From Nectonema munidae (lineage: Eukaryota > Nematomorpha > Nectonematoida > Nectonematidae): DNA of 64,000 nt. The DNA lies in assembly GCA_030549495.1 (NCBI GenBank), contig JAUIRK010000612.1, positions 124,001-188,000 on the forward strand, written 5' to 3'. Within the stretch, counting starts at the first letter, position 1. Each line of letters begins with the position of its first letter. Below, one piece after another: positions 47,840 to 59,616 of this stretch. The notes beneath the pieces were generated by a model. It searched no databases. It saw nothing but the letters and a program-made list of their open reading frames with translations, and was not told the DNA's origin. A program made the translations under genes and the position numbers.

Positions 47840-47970
47840 CTAGAGATGTATCGGATGTGGAATTTTTTATATCCGCAGATGCGAAGCGGATATTAAATTT
47901 GACATCGATTCGGATGTCAGAATTTTTTTTAGGAGATGCGGATATCATTATCGCAATTCTAAGCAAATGT
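47840..47970 (+). repeat. Dispersed repeat with ATCCGC words (copy 2)
   Basis: Starts agagatgtatcggatgtgga and continues with tatccgcagatgcgaagcgg, atattaaatttgacatc and gagatgcggatatc. It matches the minus-strand copy at 17630-17700 over about 60 bp. An open frame overlapping it (47821-48018) is therefore not a gene. Confidence 0.6.
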
Positions 47971-50025
47971 AAGTTTTATACTTCTCTAAAATTTAGTGAG
48001 ATATTTAGATACATATAGCTTATCTTATATTTATATATATAGCTTATCCGAAACATCTCTCACTTACGCCAATCATGTAGTTACTTTGTTCAATGTGTTC
48101 TTGTTATATAACATAGTATGTATTTACATATACATTTATACATAATGTCAAAAAGTACTTTCATAGAATATAATTCTTCAACTTCATTTCCTTGGAAGCG
48201 ATTATTATTCATCGGCTCGCGCTTTTTGATCCTCCATGGAATGTTTGCATATATATTTTTCATTTAAATTAATTTTGAACAAAGTTCTTTCTTTCTCTCT
48301 CTCTCTCTTTACGCCAATCAGCACTGTTAAAACATCCATCCTATCTTTTTCACAAACTCTAATTTGACGAAAAAAATTCAAAGCGTAAAGTTGCTTTACA
48401 TCCAAAATATATGATTAGATTCATTAGAAGCACATTTAGTATAAAATATCTGTAAAAATGTTTTTGTTATACTTTTTATACCTATGCATAATATTAATTT
48501 TGCTATAAATAAACTTTTTTTGAATTAACTTTCTACTACTGGGTAATTTGACTATTTTCTTTTTTTGCTACAATTTGTAAAAATGTCACCTTTTGTCACA
48601 ATAAAATATCGTCAATCTTGTATGAGCATATGTGCGTGACATTTATTATGGAAAAAATATTGTATAAATTTCAATGCCATCTTGCATTTTAGAAATGTGT
48701 TATTATCTAGTCCTGTTTGAGACATGCCCTAAGTTAAGAAATCATTTCTAGCATCCTCAAAATATCTTTTTGGATATCATAGTACCACCCGGAATGCTGA
48801 GTACATGATAACTCGTCTTTTCAAAACACCAAGAATCTGTTGAAAAACACATGAAATAATATTTAGCATATATGCTTGTATACCACGAATGATCTGAGTT
48901 ATAGAAACCACCTTATTGTTGAGTAAACTTGGTTCTAACAATATTAGAATGTAATATACAAAAATAAGCGTCTGAATTTCAAGATTTATAGGATTCAAAT
49001 AATTGGAAAATGAGAAATTAGCCCAAACTTCCTTAAAAAGCGATTTTTTAGATAGGCCTTAGATACTATTTCTTTTTATTTCGAGTTGATTACACCGCTC
49101 TGATGAACTATAATAAAAAAATATTATAGAAACTAAAAGGTAAGATTGTCATTTTGCTCATAGTTTTAACGCCATCTAAGATCTTAAAAACAGGCATATC
49201 GATTTCATAAAGTCTTGAACACACATATGTAGTGTAGTACACTCTCAAATTCGATATGCGCTTATAACTACAACTACAAATTGCATCGCTAAACAATATT
49301 CTAACTTGTTTTTTTTATTTAACATTTTTGTCTCCATTTGGAGTATAAAGGGGGAAAAAGGGCAATGAATTGAAGGGGTAATGAGGGTTAAAACCATTTT
49401 GCAATTCTTTATTTTTTAGAAATAGAAACCAAAACTAGAATTATAGGTATTATGGACTTTAAAATAATTTGCCTAATGTCTGCAGAAGAAGAATATAATT
49501 GATAACACAAGGAATCATATTTAGTGTAGAGTGAATCATCTAAAATATATAACTAAGTGAATCATCTAAAATATTTCAAAAATCAATCACGAAAGCTTTT
49601 TAATTTTAAAGAACAAATATTTTTGGTAAAAAGATCGATATAATTTTAGATTGTAGAATTAGATTGAACAGTGTAATTCCTTATTTAATGGATGGTTATG
49701 CTTTGCTTTCAAAGTTTTAGGCTTTTTGAAGAGTGGGTTCAATTCTTATCGAAATACTTTATTTCGTTTGTTGCCTACAATTGAATACCAAATAAACGAT
49801 CTGAAGATCCTCATCTCAATTCACATCACACTAATTCTTCACCACAAATCTTTTAGCTGAACTAGAACATAAACTTAAGCGAATTTTTAATACAGATATT
49901 TGAACAATCCAGATGAACATAGTTTAAATACAGGGAATTGAAAACTCAAGTGCATCAAGCAAATATAGAAAAATGATATGAGTAGTCTTTTCATTATGAA
50001 CTATTTTAACAGATAAATAAAAAGT
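47971..50025. other. Intergenic AT-rich stretch
   Basis: A CT microsatellite lies near 48288-48310. The word taacgccatctaa at 49170 recalls the piggyBac subterminal word, but no ends were found. Nothing else is recognisable. This is the 3' flank of the minus-strand transporter. Confidence 0.5.
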
Positions 50026-51897
50026 TTAGCCAAGAAATTTATTAAAAAAGAAAATACCATATGTGTTAGCTACGACGTATGTTATGAACAAACTAGCAAG
50101 ATTAAAAGGAACTCCAAATTTAACCATTTTGGATACTGGAATGAAACCAGTTGTGTAAATGAGAGCGTTTGGTCCCGTGGCTATGGGCAGAGAAAACGCA
50201 TACGAAGTGCAAAGAGTGATGGGAATGGCGAAGTAAAGAGCTTTTTTTGACAAGTTGTTCGCAATGGTAAACGCTATCGGTACAAAGATAGAAGCGGTTG
50301 CCGTATTACTAAAGACTTCAGTTGCCGCACACGTGCAAGCCATCATAACTAGTAAAATGACGGGTGTGGGGGCGTGTCGAAGCTTTGAGAGCAGCCCAGT
50401 GACAAGGTAGTGCAAAAGACCAGACTTTTTCATTCCAGCAGCGAGAGCTAATCCCCCTCCAAAGAGAAGAATCAAGCCCCAGCACAAGTTACCCTCACAT
50501 TCCTTCCACGTCATCAACGGCACGAACTTTGGCGAAGGGTCCGTGACGTCATAGCGTTTTCTTTTTTCTAGAAAGGAGAGCAACGCTTTGGGAATGATGA
50601 AGATGAGTATGGCGATGAAGAGAGCAGGTGTGGAGAGGGATATCGTTCTATTTGGGAAGAACGAGTCCCAGCCTCTGACATAAGGGGGGTTTTGACTGAT
50701 CCAAATTATGAATAGAAGAATGATCAGAACGGAGATGCAGTATTCTTCGGAACGCATGCATCCCAGTTCATTCAGTTCCTCCTGTATCATACTCTCTATA
50801 CTTTTTTCGTTTTCTTTCCCCCTTTTCACGTGTTTGTGCGAAGCGAGTGCTTTTAGAACATTTGGGAGACCAGATAGGTAAATGAAGGACAGGTAGAACC
50901 AGCAAAGTATGAGTAAGAGGAAAGCTCCTGGAAAAGCATAAATGAGCCAGGAAACGTAATCAACGGTTTGCTTTGGCAAAATTGAGTTTTTGGTGACGTT
51001 AATGGAGGAATTCATTAGAGCGTCATTCAAAATGCTCACAAAAATAAGATTGGGACCTGTGCCAGTGAGTGAAGCCGTTCCTCCGAGATTGGCTGAGTAC
51101 GCGATGCTCAAGAATACGACTAAAGCGAATCTTTTATCCTTTTCTGAAGAGATATCATCTTCATTATTGAAGGAGGAAGAAGGCTCTCTAAGGGAAATGT
51201 TGTGTTCTTCACCGCAATGAGGATCTGAGAGTGGAGTGCTACTATCAGATGCTTTAGGTTTAGATTTGCAAGGATTCGCAGAAGAAGATAAAATCTTTTT
51301 GCAAATGGGGATTAGCATGGCGGTGGTTGCTGTGTTGCTCATCCACATCGACATGAAGAAAGTGCAGAGCATAAGGCTGAGGATCAAATAGAGCTTGTGT
51401 AGTTTGGAAAAGCGCAGAAGAACGTTCAACGCGATCCTTTTGTGAAGATTCACGTTTTCAATGCACCCGGAAATTACCAAGCTCGCGAAATAGAGCATCA
51501 AAGGATCCTGGAAATAATAGGAACTCACTTGTCTCATCGACAGAATTCCAAAGAGCGGGAATAGTAGTGCTGGAAGCAAAGAGGCAACTGCTAGAGGCAA
51601 AATGCTGAATATCCAGCAAGAAGCAGTCAACATCAAAACACAAAGACACTTTGAACGCTCCGAAAAATTGAAAGAAATGGGAGCGAGAAAGGATATGAAA
51701 CTAAAGAAGATGAAGGCGTATGGCTTAGCGTATGTACATATGTGTCTCTTGAAACCCAAATGACTCTTTGAGCGTATTCGAGAACTATTTGCTTGAGAAA
51801 GAGAGTAATCACAGAGATCTCTTTTCGCATCCTCATCCGAAAGATAATCTTTATCATCAACAGCTAGAAAAGTTGTGAGTTTATTTATTGGAGCCAT
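50026..51897 (-). CDS. SLC13-family sodium/dicarboxylate-sulfate cotransporter, copy A (intronless)
   Basis: The 623-residue intact frame encodes a multi-spanning plasma-membrane carrier of the SLC13/NaDC/INDY (DASS) family, which couples sodium entry to uptake of di/tricarboxylates or sulfate. Both family SNT motifs are present: MSNTATTAML (about 187-189) and FSNTATASIF (about 530-532), the ends of the two pseudo-symmetric halves. Also seen are ILPLAVASLLPALLFPLFGI (about 99-118), NLHKRIAL, ANLGGTASLTGTGPN (sodium/substrate hairpin), LLFGGGLALAAGMKKSG and SLPIATGPNAL. A cytosolic insert rich in Ser/Asp/Glu follows the first half (about 205-250). Length is normal for the family. There are no introns, unlike NUP188. 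Substrate cannot be fixed from sequence. It is oriented head to head with copy B, whose central part is nearly identical. The ATG at 51897 gives the first conserved helix at the right distance. Confidence 0.93.
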   Translation of the reverse strand: MAPINKLTTFLAVDDKDYLSDEDAKRDLCDYSLSQANSSRIRSKSHLGFKRHICTYAKPYAFIFFSFISFLAPISFNFSERSKCLCVLMLTASCWIFSILPLAVASLLPALLFPLFGILSMRQVSSYYFQDPLMLYFASLVISGCIENVNLHKRIALNVLLRFSKLHKLYLILSLMLCTFFMSMWMSNTATTAMLIPICKKILSSSANPCKSKPKASDSSTPLSDPHCGEEHNISLREPSSSFNNEDDISSEKDKRFALVVFLSIAYSANLGGTASLTGTGPNLIFVSILNDALMNSSINVTKNSILPKQTVDYVSWLIYAFPGAFLLLILCWFYLSFIYLSGLPNVLKALASHKHVKRGKENEKSIESMIQEELNELGCMRSEEYCISVLIILLFIIWISQNPPYVRGWDSFFPNRTISLSTPALFIAILIFIIPKALLSFLEKRKRYDVTDPSPKFVPLMTWKECEGNLCWGLILLFGGGLALAAGMKKSGLLHYLVTGLLSKLRHAPTPVILLVMMACTCAATEVFSNTATASIFVPIAFTIANNLSKKALYFAIPITLCTSYAFSLPIATGPNALIYTTGFIPVSKMVKFGVPFNLASLFITYVVANTYGIFFFNKFLG

Positions 51898-53685
51898 GAT
51901 AGCTGTTACATACGAAATTTTAGTTTATTTCAGATTAAAGAAATATTTTTAATGATTACATTCTATATGCGCATTTTAAAGGGCGCAGAAAGTTTTCATA
52001 GGAAGATGTCAAGTGCTTGAGGGCATTGTTGAACAAGACAATGTCGTGGGTAAATAAAGGCAACACGGATTCACTTGAAGAATAGCGCGAAATAGAACAC
52101 ACCACAAGTGAGTCAAGGGTTGGTGAAAAAAATTCACGCCCCGACTAACACACAAACAAGGAAGAGAGGACAAAGGGAATAATGATTCGTCATGTCTAAA
52201 CTAAGAGCTGCTTTCGAAGGAAATTCTATTTTTGAAGGAAGGTGTGGTTGGAAGCAAGAGTGTCTGAAAGTAGGCAAAACGACAGCTTGGTGATGAAATG
52301 TGCGTCGAATGAGAGAATGCTTGTTTGCACAGAGAAAGTAGCACGGAAATGATCAGAGATGTGTTCGTTGCATTGCGAAGAGATGGTTGTGTCGCAAAGA
52401 CCTTGAAATTCCCTCTGCGGCAAAATTCGTTTGGTTTGTCGTCGTCGTATGGAGGAGATCGGGGAAGCTCTCTCTTTTCTCTTGGCGCTCCCTGGCTACG
52501 GCACTAGCCCGACCACTAAATAAAAAATAGGTTTCTGGAAAAATTCGTTAACTACGACAACAACGTTTTTTGGAAACGATGTTATCGTTAAGCATTTTGC
52601 TTAAACGTTGTTCTATTTAAATGAATACATAAATGAATTTCATTTTATAGACTAATTGAATAAACCTTTTTTTGCCAATTTTTTGATACAAACGGAGAAA
52701 ATCGTTGAGACCATGGAAATTGATTTGTTATGAGTGAGAAAAAAACGGTGTAAGACAAGCACGCTCAAATAAATACCACGAAATCAAACATTTTATATTT
52801 TATATATGCTTGCAATTGCGAGCGAACTGCGTGTGTGCGTGAGAGAATCCTTGCATTTGATTTCTCACTTCTATTGCTTTTTTGGAATATAATAGAACAG
52901 TATTCTTTGATGCCACTTCGATTTTGGGCGGCATATTCCAGGATAACGGTTGGGTGAGAGTCGATTTTTCAAGCTCTACCTCATATGAGTGTAGTCGGTA
53001 CCAAATTTTAGGGGGTGTGGTTTGGGTCCGGTTTTACACAGTACTCACACCCATTCACATATGGACATGCACAAACTAAAGATGTATGAGGTATCCTCAT
53101 TAGCATCTGCGGATGCGAATTTTCTGCAAAAAATTTTACATCCTCTTAACGTTGTCATCCGCGCATCTTTTAAGCTTTAACATCCACATCCGCTCTTTCC
53201 AAACATTTTTCTTTTTCCTATATACCGCAAAGTTTTTTTCGGAATTTTTCAATGTTTACTTTATCCAAAAATTTGATGATGAGTACGTCTTTGTGATTTG
53301 ATTGACACTTTCTCTCTAAATTTTTGACAAGGATCAAACTTGTGTTTGCTTTGAATATCGTTTGCAATTATGATGTGCGCTAAAAAAATTAATTGTGACA
53401 TTCTCAGATGCAAAAAACAAGGGAGCTTTTGAAATGTGCGTACAAACATATCACATAATAACTTATTTTAAACACATGCTTTCATTGCAATAAAAATACT
53501 GATTTTTGAATGAAGCAACTTTTCTAGAATAAATCGCTTTCCAATGACACAAAAAATAAATACCCCAAAAATGATTTTAGTATCTCTGCTAAAATTGTTG
53601 CTATACTAATGCTATTTAGATTGTTGTTAAAGAAATTGAAGTGTATGCATCCATTTTATTGTATAAAAAGGAGAAGAAGCATTTA
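51898..53685. other. 5' flank of transporter A, non-coding
   Basis: The segment 52100-52510 is richer in GC than its surroundings and has a long minus-strand open frame (52226-52423) with no family signature; it may be a 5' untranslated exon or promoter region of copy A. A weak relative of the ATCCGC dispersed repeat lies at 53080-53200. No TATA or splice structure could be fixed. Confidence 0.4.
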
Positions 53686-54430
53686 TAACATAACATAACA
53701 TATTTATTAGAGCAAAATTGAGGCTAATGCCTGTAAGATTTGCATCTTGAAATTAAGCAAAATTATACAATCTCCTAGACTGCCAAACTTCATCCAGTCA
53801 GTTTGTTTTTAAAGTCATTCAACATAGTAGAATTCACAACTTCACTGGTCAAAGAATTCCAATCTTCAAAAGCTCTTTGTGTTAGAAATGTGTGGCGATA
53901 CTTGTTCTGGAAACTTTAAATTTGAAGCAATGCGATCTAGAAATTCTTGTTGAAAAGTCAGGCAGCACATCTTCTTTTATTATCATATTTTTCTTTACAA
54001 TGTTGAAAATCGTAATCATTTCATTTCTCTTTTTTCTATAATAAAGTGAAGGTAAGTTCAAAACTTTCATTCTTTCGGAATAAGGAAAATTTCTCATAGC
54101 AGGTAAACTTTTTGTGAAGTTTTTTTGAACTTTTTCAATTTTCTTGACATTACTCGCAGAGCTATCAACATAAATCACATTTGCGTATTCAAGAATTGGT
54201 CCTACCAAGGACTTGAAAAGGTGTACAGCAATTTCAGTGTTTGATATTACAAAAGTATTTTTCAACATATGTATCGTTGAGTATGCCTTTTTCACAACTT
54301 TTGAAGCATGGAGATTGGAATTCAGCTTTGAGTCGATTATTAAACCCAAGTCATTTTGTTCATGAACTTTAGACAAAGTTACACCACCTAAAAAGAATTG
54401 ATCAGAATTTGGTTTTCCAATTTGAATATA
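53685..54430 (-). mobile_element. CR1/Jockey-like LINE, 3' end only
   Basis: The minus-strand frame, from about 54430 to 53882, shows the end of a reverse transcriptase: VHEQNDLGLIIDSKLNSNLH, VKKAYSTIHML, LFKSLVGPILEYANVIYVDS, KIEKVQKNFTKSL, YSERMKVLNLPSLYYRKKRN and IFNIVKK. These are the thumb and C-terminal blocks of CR1/L2/Jockey-type LINEs (LVRPILEYA.VW.P, IE.VQ..FTK, YEERL..L.L.SL..RR). After a frame change the usual FLTQRAFEDWNSL..EVV block follows (53880-53790). The 3' end has short ATGTT repeats (53685-53703), as in many CR1-like elements. It is 5'-truncated; the first ~60 codons of the open frame are not LINE. Confidence 0.85.
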
Positions 54431-54610
54431 ATTTTGAATATTTAAGATGAATATAAAACAAAAAAGAAATAACTCAAACGGAAAGAAAAATTGAAAATCG
54501 TACAAAATGTTTGGAAAGGAAGAAGAAGGAGATGCAAAGAAAGAGCCTCTGAGATCAATCCTTCTTGAAAAGATATGAATAGTTGGCAAAATAAAGAAAT
54601 ATGATTGCAA

Positions 54611-55528
54611 TAAATATACGAAGAAAGTTGTGTAAAATATAAAATTTTAATTTTTTACTTTTAATCTATCATACAAATATTCACAATTTTAATACATTCT
54701 TATATAAGAAATGCTTCTTATAAGCTGCACTGATGAGGATTTAATGAAAGTAGATGTTTATTTTCATTTGAGAAGAGAAGCGCATTCAACAGAGGAAGGG
54801 TTAGACAGGTGGTAATCATTGCGTAATTTTGTAACATGATATCTAAGACATGATTTTGAAGACACTAATCTGTATGTTGGAATGGCAAACTTATAACTAT
54901 ATTTTAAAAAGTAATTGAAAATTTTTGGTAGCTTCCATTGGTAAATTTATAGGGAAGGGTGTTAATTCGGAGTCTGTACAAAACGTTATGTTAATGATGA
55001 GTTGTAAGGGTTAAGGCCTCAAATCACGTCAAAAATTAAGCAAATTTCTTAGCAACCCTCAAGCCCCATATGAGGTTCTCTTGCCAAATTTTTGGAATTG
55101 CAAACATCGCCTTCATTTGTCCCTTTGCCAAGAAATAAGACACATTTTGAGTTAACTTAATTATTTTTAATATACTTTAATAAAATTAAAATCTATTATA
55201 AAAAATATTATGTAATAAAAAATAATGCCAAACAACTTTGGTCCTGAAAAGGACTCACCCTTACCAACCTGAGGCCGAATCCTAAAACTTTCTTTAGGAT
55301 TTTTTTAGTAGTTTTACTTTCTTTAAAACTACGAGATCAATCAGAACAACTTCAGGATTCTCGAGTTTTATAGCTTTGCAAATCCGAAGTCTTGATATTA
55401 TGCTGTGTGTGTATGTGAGTTGGAAAAATTAAAATTCTTTTTTTGGGGTGATATCTTAGGTATACTATTTACCTAAGAAAAAACTAATTATGATTTCAAA
55501 ACGGAAGAATTTATAAAAAATTGTTTAA
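54611..55528. other. Spacer before piggyBac B
   Basis: No gene seen. A minus-strand ttaacccttacaac at about 55003-55016 could be a solo piggyBac-like end. Confidence 0.4.
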
Positions 55529-55546
55529 TAACCTTATACGACTTTC

Positions 55547-55562
55547 GGGTGATATTTCACCC
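55547..55562. promoter_or_regulatory. Subterminal palindrome 1 of piggyBac B
   Basis: gggtgatatttcaccc, a near-perfect palindrome close to the left terminus, preceded by accttatacgactttc. Further copies lie at 55727-55742 and 57644-57659. Repeated subterminal palindromes are candidate transposase-binding sites. Confidence 0.55.
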
Positions 55563-55726
55563 ATTTGGGCCTTAAAAACCTCGTGACACATCAACGATGT
55601 GAGATACAAAGCTGTAACGCTAAATATTCTCTTATTAGTTATTATAACCAAAGATTTTAGTTTCAATTCTGAACTTTATAAAATCAAGGAAAAGTTACTA
55701 TAAAAAAAGTTACCTTGTATATTATC

Positions 55727-55742
55727 GGGTGAATTTTCACCC
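55727..55742. promoter_or_regulatory. Subterminal palindrome 2 of piggyBac B
   Basis: gggtgaattttcaccc, preceded by taccttgtatattatc. The preceding bases resemble those before palindrome 1, so the left end seems to carry a duplicated terminal module 180 bp apart. Confidence 0.55.
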
Positions 55743-56060
55743 ATGAAATAAATTGAACACTATAAGTTTTCCATCCCTTCTCATATCATAGAAGTACAAA
55801 AATAAAACGAAAAATTTATTAGAATATGCATAAACTACAACATCAGCACGTTTGCATTATATATATATATATTATATGAGAGATTAGTTATTGTGTAGAA
55901 CGATTTTATGAAGAAGTCTCGCGTCAAAAAGTTGACGAATGATATATACATATGCTCATAAAAGAAAAAAATCGGTATTGATGAGGTGTTTTGTACTAGT
56001 TCAAGCACATCTAAGTTAGTTTCTCTATTTGCCTATTTTGTTTTTTACTTATTTGAAAAG

Positions 56061-57605
56061 ATGAATTCCCTAGTTAGCGATGAAGAAAAGTTTGATGGTG
56101 CATCTGATTCAGAAGAAGATGTTGTCGAAGATGTTCCAGGAACAAGTGATGATGAATTGGATATCCATTGATCTAAAGTTATTCTTTCTAAAGATGGCTT
56201 GTTTTATTCGTCTTTATTTACGCATGAAGTTTAAAGTGAATACCGTTCAGAAAATATGATTCCTTGCAAAATAAAGTAGTTCACTATACGAACATCGAAG
56301 GTAAAAAAGTGTTTGGAATGATATTGATAAGACAACACTCAAAGCAATTTTTGGACTTCTCATTTAAGCTGGAGTACTACGTTCAAATGGTGAATCTCTT
56401 GAAAGTTTATGGAGTGAGGTTATGGGCAGACCTGTTTTCAGATCTACAATGTCAAAAAATTATTCTTCCAAAATTATAAGAGTTCCCAGATTTGATGGCA
56501 AGAAAGATAGAAGTGAAAGAAGAGCTAAAGATAAGCTGGCCTCCATCAGAAATTTATGGGATTCATGGGGGCATAACTTGCAAAATTTGTATGTACCCCG
56601 TGAAACAACACCTATTGATGAACAATTGTTACCTTTCAGGGGTCGTTGTCCAATGAAACAGTATATACCTTCCAAACCAGCTAAGTATGGTATAAAAATT
56701 TGGATACTATGCGACAGTCAGATTAATTATGCATGGAATCTACAAGTGTACACTGGAAAAAATCCTGATTCGCATCCGGAAAAAAATCAAGGGCAAAGAG
56801 TTGTTCTGGATTTGATAAAAGATTTGAAAGGCAGAAATGTGGTATGTGATAACTTTTTTACCACGTATGATCTTGCAGTAAAGTTACTGAAACAAAAAGT
56901 GACATTAGTAGGAACAGTTGGTTTCAACAAAAAACTTCTTTCAAACATTGATAAAAAATTGCTTCATTGTTCTAAAGTTTTTTCCAGTTTCTTTTACTTT
57001 ACAGATCAAGTTACTTTGGTGCACTACATACCAAAAAAGTATAAAGTTGTCTCTGTTATGAGCACTCTTCATCGGGATAAATCTACCTCTTCAAATGAAA
57101 AAAATTTGCCAGAAATTATCTCATTCTACAACAAAAATAAACCAGGTATTGATACCCTAGATTTTTACCCTTACAGTGTAAAAAGAAGAACAAACAGATG
57201 GACATTTGTTCTATTTTGCACGTCCTTGATATCCCATGTTTGAACGCCTTCATACTATGGAGAGAAGTCAACGTTGAATGGAACAAGAACAAATTGTACA
57301 GGAGACGTTTATTTCTGGAACAACTTGGATTTGGTCTTGTTAACGCTGAAATATTGTGAAGACAACACCCTCCAAGGACACCCTCATCTTTATCTTTGTC
57401 CCAAAGTTTTCAAGCATCTAACGATGAAGTTTACGATTCACCAGGTCCATCAAAGAGAAAAATATCAAAAGGAGCTCGTTGTCAACTTTGCACAGAGAAA
57501 GACAGGAAAGCTTACTCCAGATGTGGAAAATGTGAAATTTATATATGTGGTCAACATAAAACTCCTGTATTTTTTTGCGAAAACTGTTATAAATCATTGT
57601 GTTAA
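56061..57605 (+). pseudogene. piggyBac family B transposase, DDD intact, few breaks
   Basis: From an ATG at 56061 the N-terminus is acidic (VSDEEKFDGASDSEEDVVED) and meets a stop near 56169. The catalytic frame 56422-57243 carries TPIDEQLLPFRGRC (first Asp), VVCDNFFTTYDLA (second Asp) and KPGIDTLDFYPYSVKRRTNR (third Asp), with YGIKIWILCD and VYTGKNP between. A frame change near 57225 leads to LDIPCLNAFILWREVN and RRLFLEQLGF. The last frame (57396-57605) holds the cysteine-rich domain RCQLCTEKDRKAYSRCGKCE, then CGQHK and CENCYKSLC. The breaks are few, so loss of activity looks recent. It is a different family from piggyBac A. Confidence 0.85.
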
Positions 57606-57643
57606 TAAATTTTGAACAAGTTTTTTATTATTAAATAAGCTAT

Positions 57644-57659
57644 GGGTGAAATTTCACCC
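57644..57659. promoter_or_regulatory. Subterminal palindrome 3 of piggyBac B
   Basis: gggtgaaatttcaccc, a perfect palindrome, 41 bp inside the right terminus. Confidence 0.55.
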
Positions 57660-57704
57660 AAAAGTGATTTGTGTAAATTTTTTTGAAGGTAGTATGAGGG
57701 TTAA

Positions 57705-59616
57705 TAATTACAAAAAAAAATTTAAGTTATAAAAAAATTAAAAAAATTGAAACTCTGGAAATTAAGTTTTTTTTGGGCTGGCAAATGTTTCCAAATTAAA
57801 TTTTAAATTAATTTTTTTTTAAAAAAACTATAAAATACAACTCAATAAAAAAAATTTTTTTTAAAGACAACCTTTTTCTCATGTTAACATTTTATGCTGA
57901 AAAAAAAAATTCTGAAATAAGAAAAAAAGTAAAATTAATAAATACTTTGATTCGGAATTTTTAAAATTTCCCAGTATTCTGAAATATTTAAATAAAGTAT
58001 TAATATTTTTAAATAGAAATCCTGTTAATTATATTATATAAAATGGAATTATACTATTTAATTAGTTGCTTATTCAATTAAAATTAATTAAATTCCTTTT
58101 TCACTTTCAATTATCGATCTATCTATCATATACTGCTTTGATTTCTTTGCATCTTTTATATGCAATGTTGCTATATTTGTTATACTTTGTTTCAGATAAG
58201 AACTAAAAATGGGAGGGGGAGGGGACATTTACATAAAAAATAGATGGATCTTATCACATCCAATCCGGATTCAGGCATAACAATCTCTAGAATTATAAGT
58301 AAAGTGCTGAAGGGTCATTTGTTTGAAATAAAAAGAGGAATTCAACTTGATAAAGGCTCGTGGAGTCAAAAATTGCTTTTATTTTGTTTGAAACTGCTCT
58401 TTTTGTTTAAGCTTTAGAATTGTTGGATGTGGTACAGCCAGTCAGAGACGGATGTAGAAGATAATTTACACCAGGGCAATTCTATCACATTTTATTTTAG
58501 AATAATTTTTTTCTCAATTTTCTATCTGCAAAATCATTGGGAATGAATGCCTAGAGTTTAGATAGAGTATTACTCGCATTACACAAAGAACATGTACCCA
58601 GATCATGCTACAGATCTGAAATAGGACTCTTCTTTCAAGAAAATGAAGATTGAACCATACACTGATATGCTGAAAAATTTGCAATGAAAGACGGGAGAGT
58701 TTGGGGATATCGTCCCCTCTGAATCCGCTACTGGATAGACCTTTCATTTGGTTTTCAAAGGGAAGTCTTCCAAAAATCCTGATCAAAGTTGGGGCTTCTT
58801 TATCTTCTTGCCTGCTTCTGGATATTCTTGCTAAAATTTGCTTCAATATTTTCGCATTCTTCATACCAGTTGCTCTTAATACCGATATACACCGAAAAAA
58901 ACCGAATTATGACGTAATACACCGAAATACAGCCAAATATACCAAAATATAACCTAAAAATCGAATCTTTAGGAGCTTTTAAAAATCAAATTTTTTATTT
59001 ACTATTCACTTGGAAACTCATTTTATCTCTTTCTTTAAAAAATTCCATTTTAATATTTTTACTATTTTTAAGCATTAACATTTAAACTTTTTAAAAATTT
59101 CAGTTTTTGACATAACTCCAACAGCATCTTTGATGAAAAAAGAAACAATAATTTAAAGTAAAAAATGAAGAACTTGAGGTGATTATGATCTTTTTTAAGC
59201 CAAAAATCATGTCAGCCTTTGGCTACTTCTATCTTTCATCATTGTTTGCCAACTTTTATGTACCTCTATCCTACCAGTTCCGGTTGACACGATTTGTGAA
59301 CTATCCCTTCTTATTAGCGTACGACAAAATATCTTGGATTGATTGCCGAGATGAAGTTTCAAGGTCTCTACAACGATCATCTTTTACATCATGGCTATTA
59401 ATTTCATTCCAGCACATCGTTGGCGTGCTTTATTTTATTTATGTTAAAAGTTTTACTTTCGTGTGACAGCATATTTATTGTTTTTCCTATACTTATTCAA
59501 CATATTTTTACTTCGCGTTTTCTACTTGACACCTTCTTATAAAAATTCCTTCACTCTGTTAAGTGAGTTGTTAGAATGGTATCTTTTTCTTTAACTTTTC
59601 ATATCAAACAGCAACA
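57705..59616. other. Spacer and 5' flank of transporter B
   Basis: A minus-strand frame of 116 codons (58514-58864) and a plus-strand frame of 95 codons (59179-59466) have no recognised family; either could be untranslated or chance. Around 58878-58955 the word caccgaaa and relatives recur irregularly. No promoter element could be fixed for the gene at 59617. Confidence 0.4.

Larger units (their letters stand above)
55529..57700 (+). mobile_element. piggyBac element, family B, nearly whole
   Basis: The right end reads gtatgaggg followed by TTAA (57701-57704). The left end near 55525-55546 has TTAA, then taaccttatacgactttc, which matches the inward reading of the right end (ccctcatactaccttc) at about 12 of 16 positions. 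The length of 2.17 kb is normal for piggyBac. A 16-bp palindrome gggtga-wwww-tcaccc occurs twice at the left end and once at the right. The enclosed transposase has all three catalytic aspartates but a few stops and a shift. Confidence 0.8.

Noticed and set aside
50990-51860. Frames antisense or out of frame within transporter A, and their mirror images in copy B
   Set aside because: They exist only because the SLC13 coding sequence is open; the same shadows appear in both copies.
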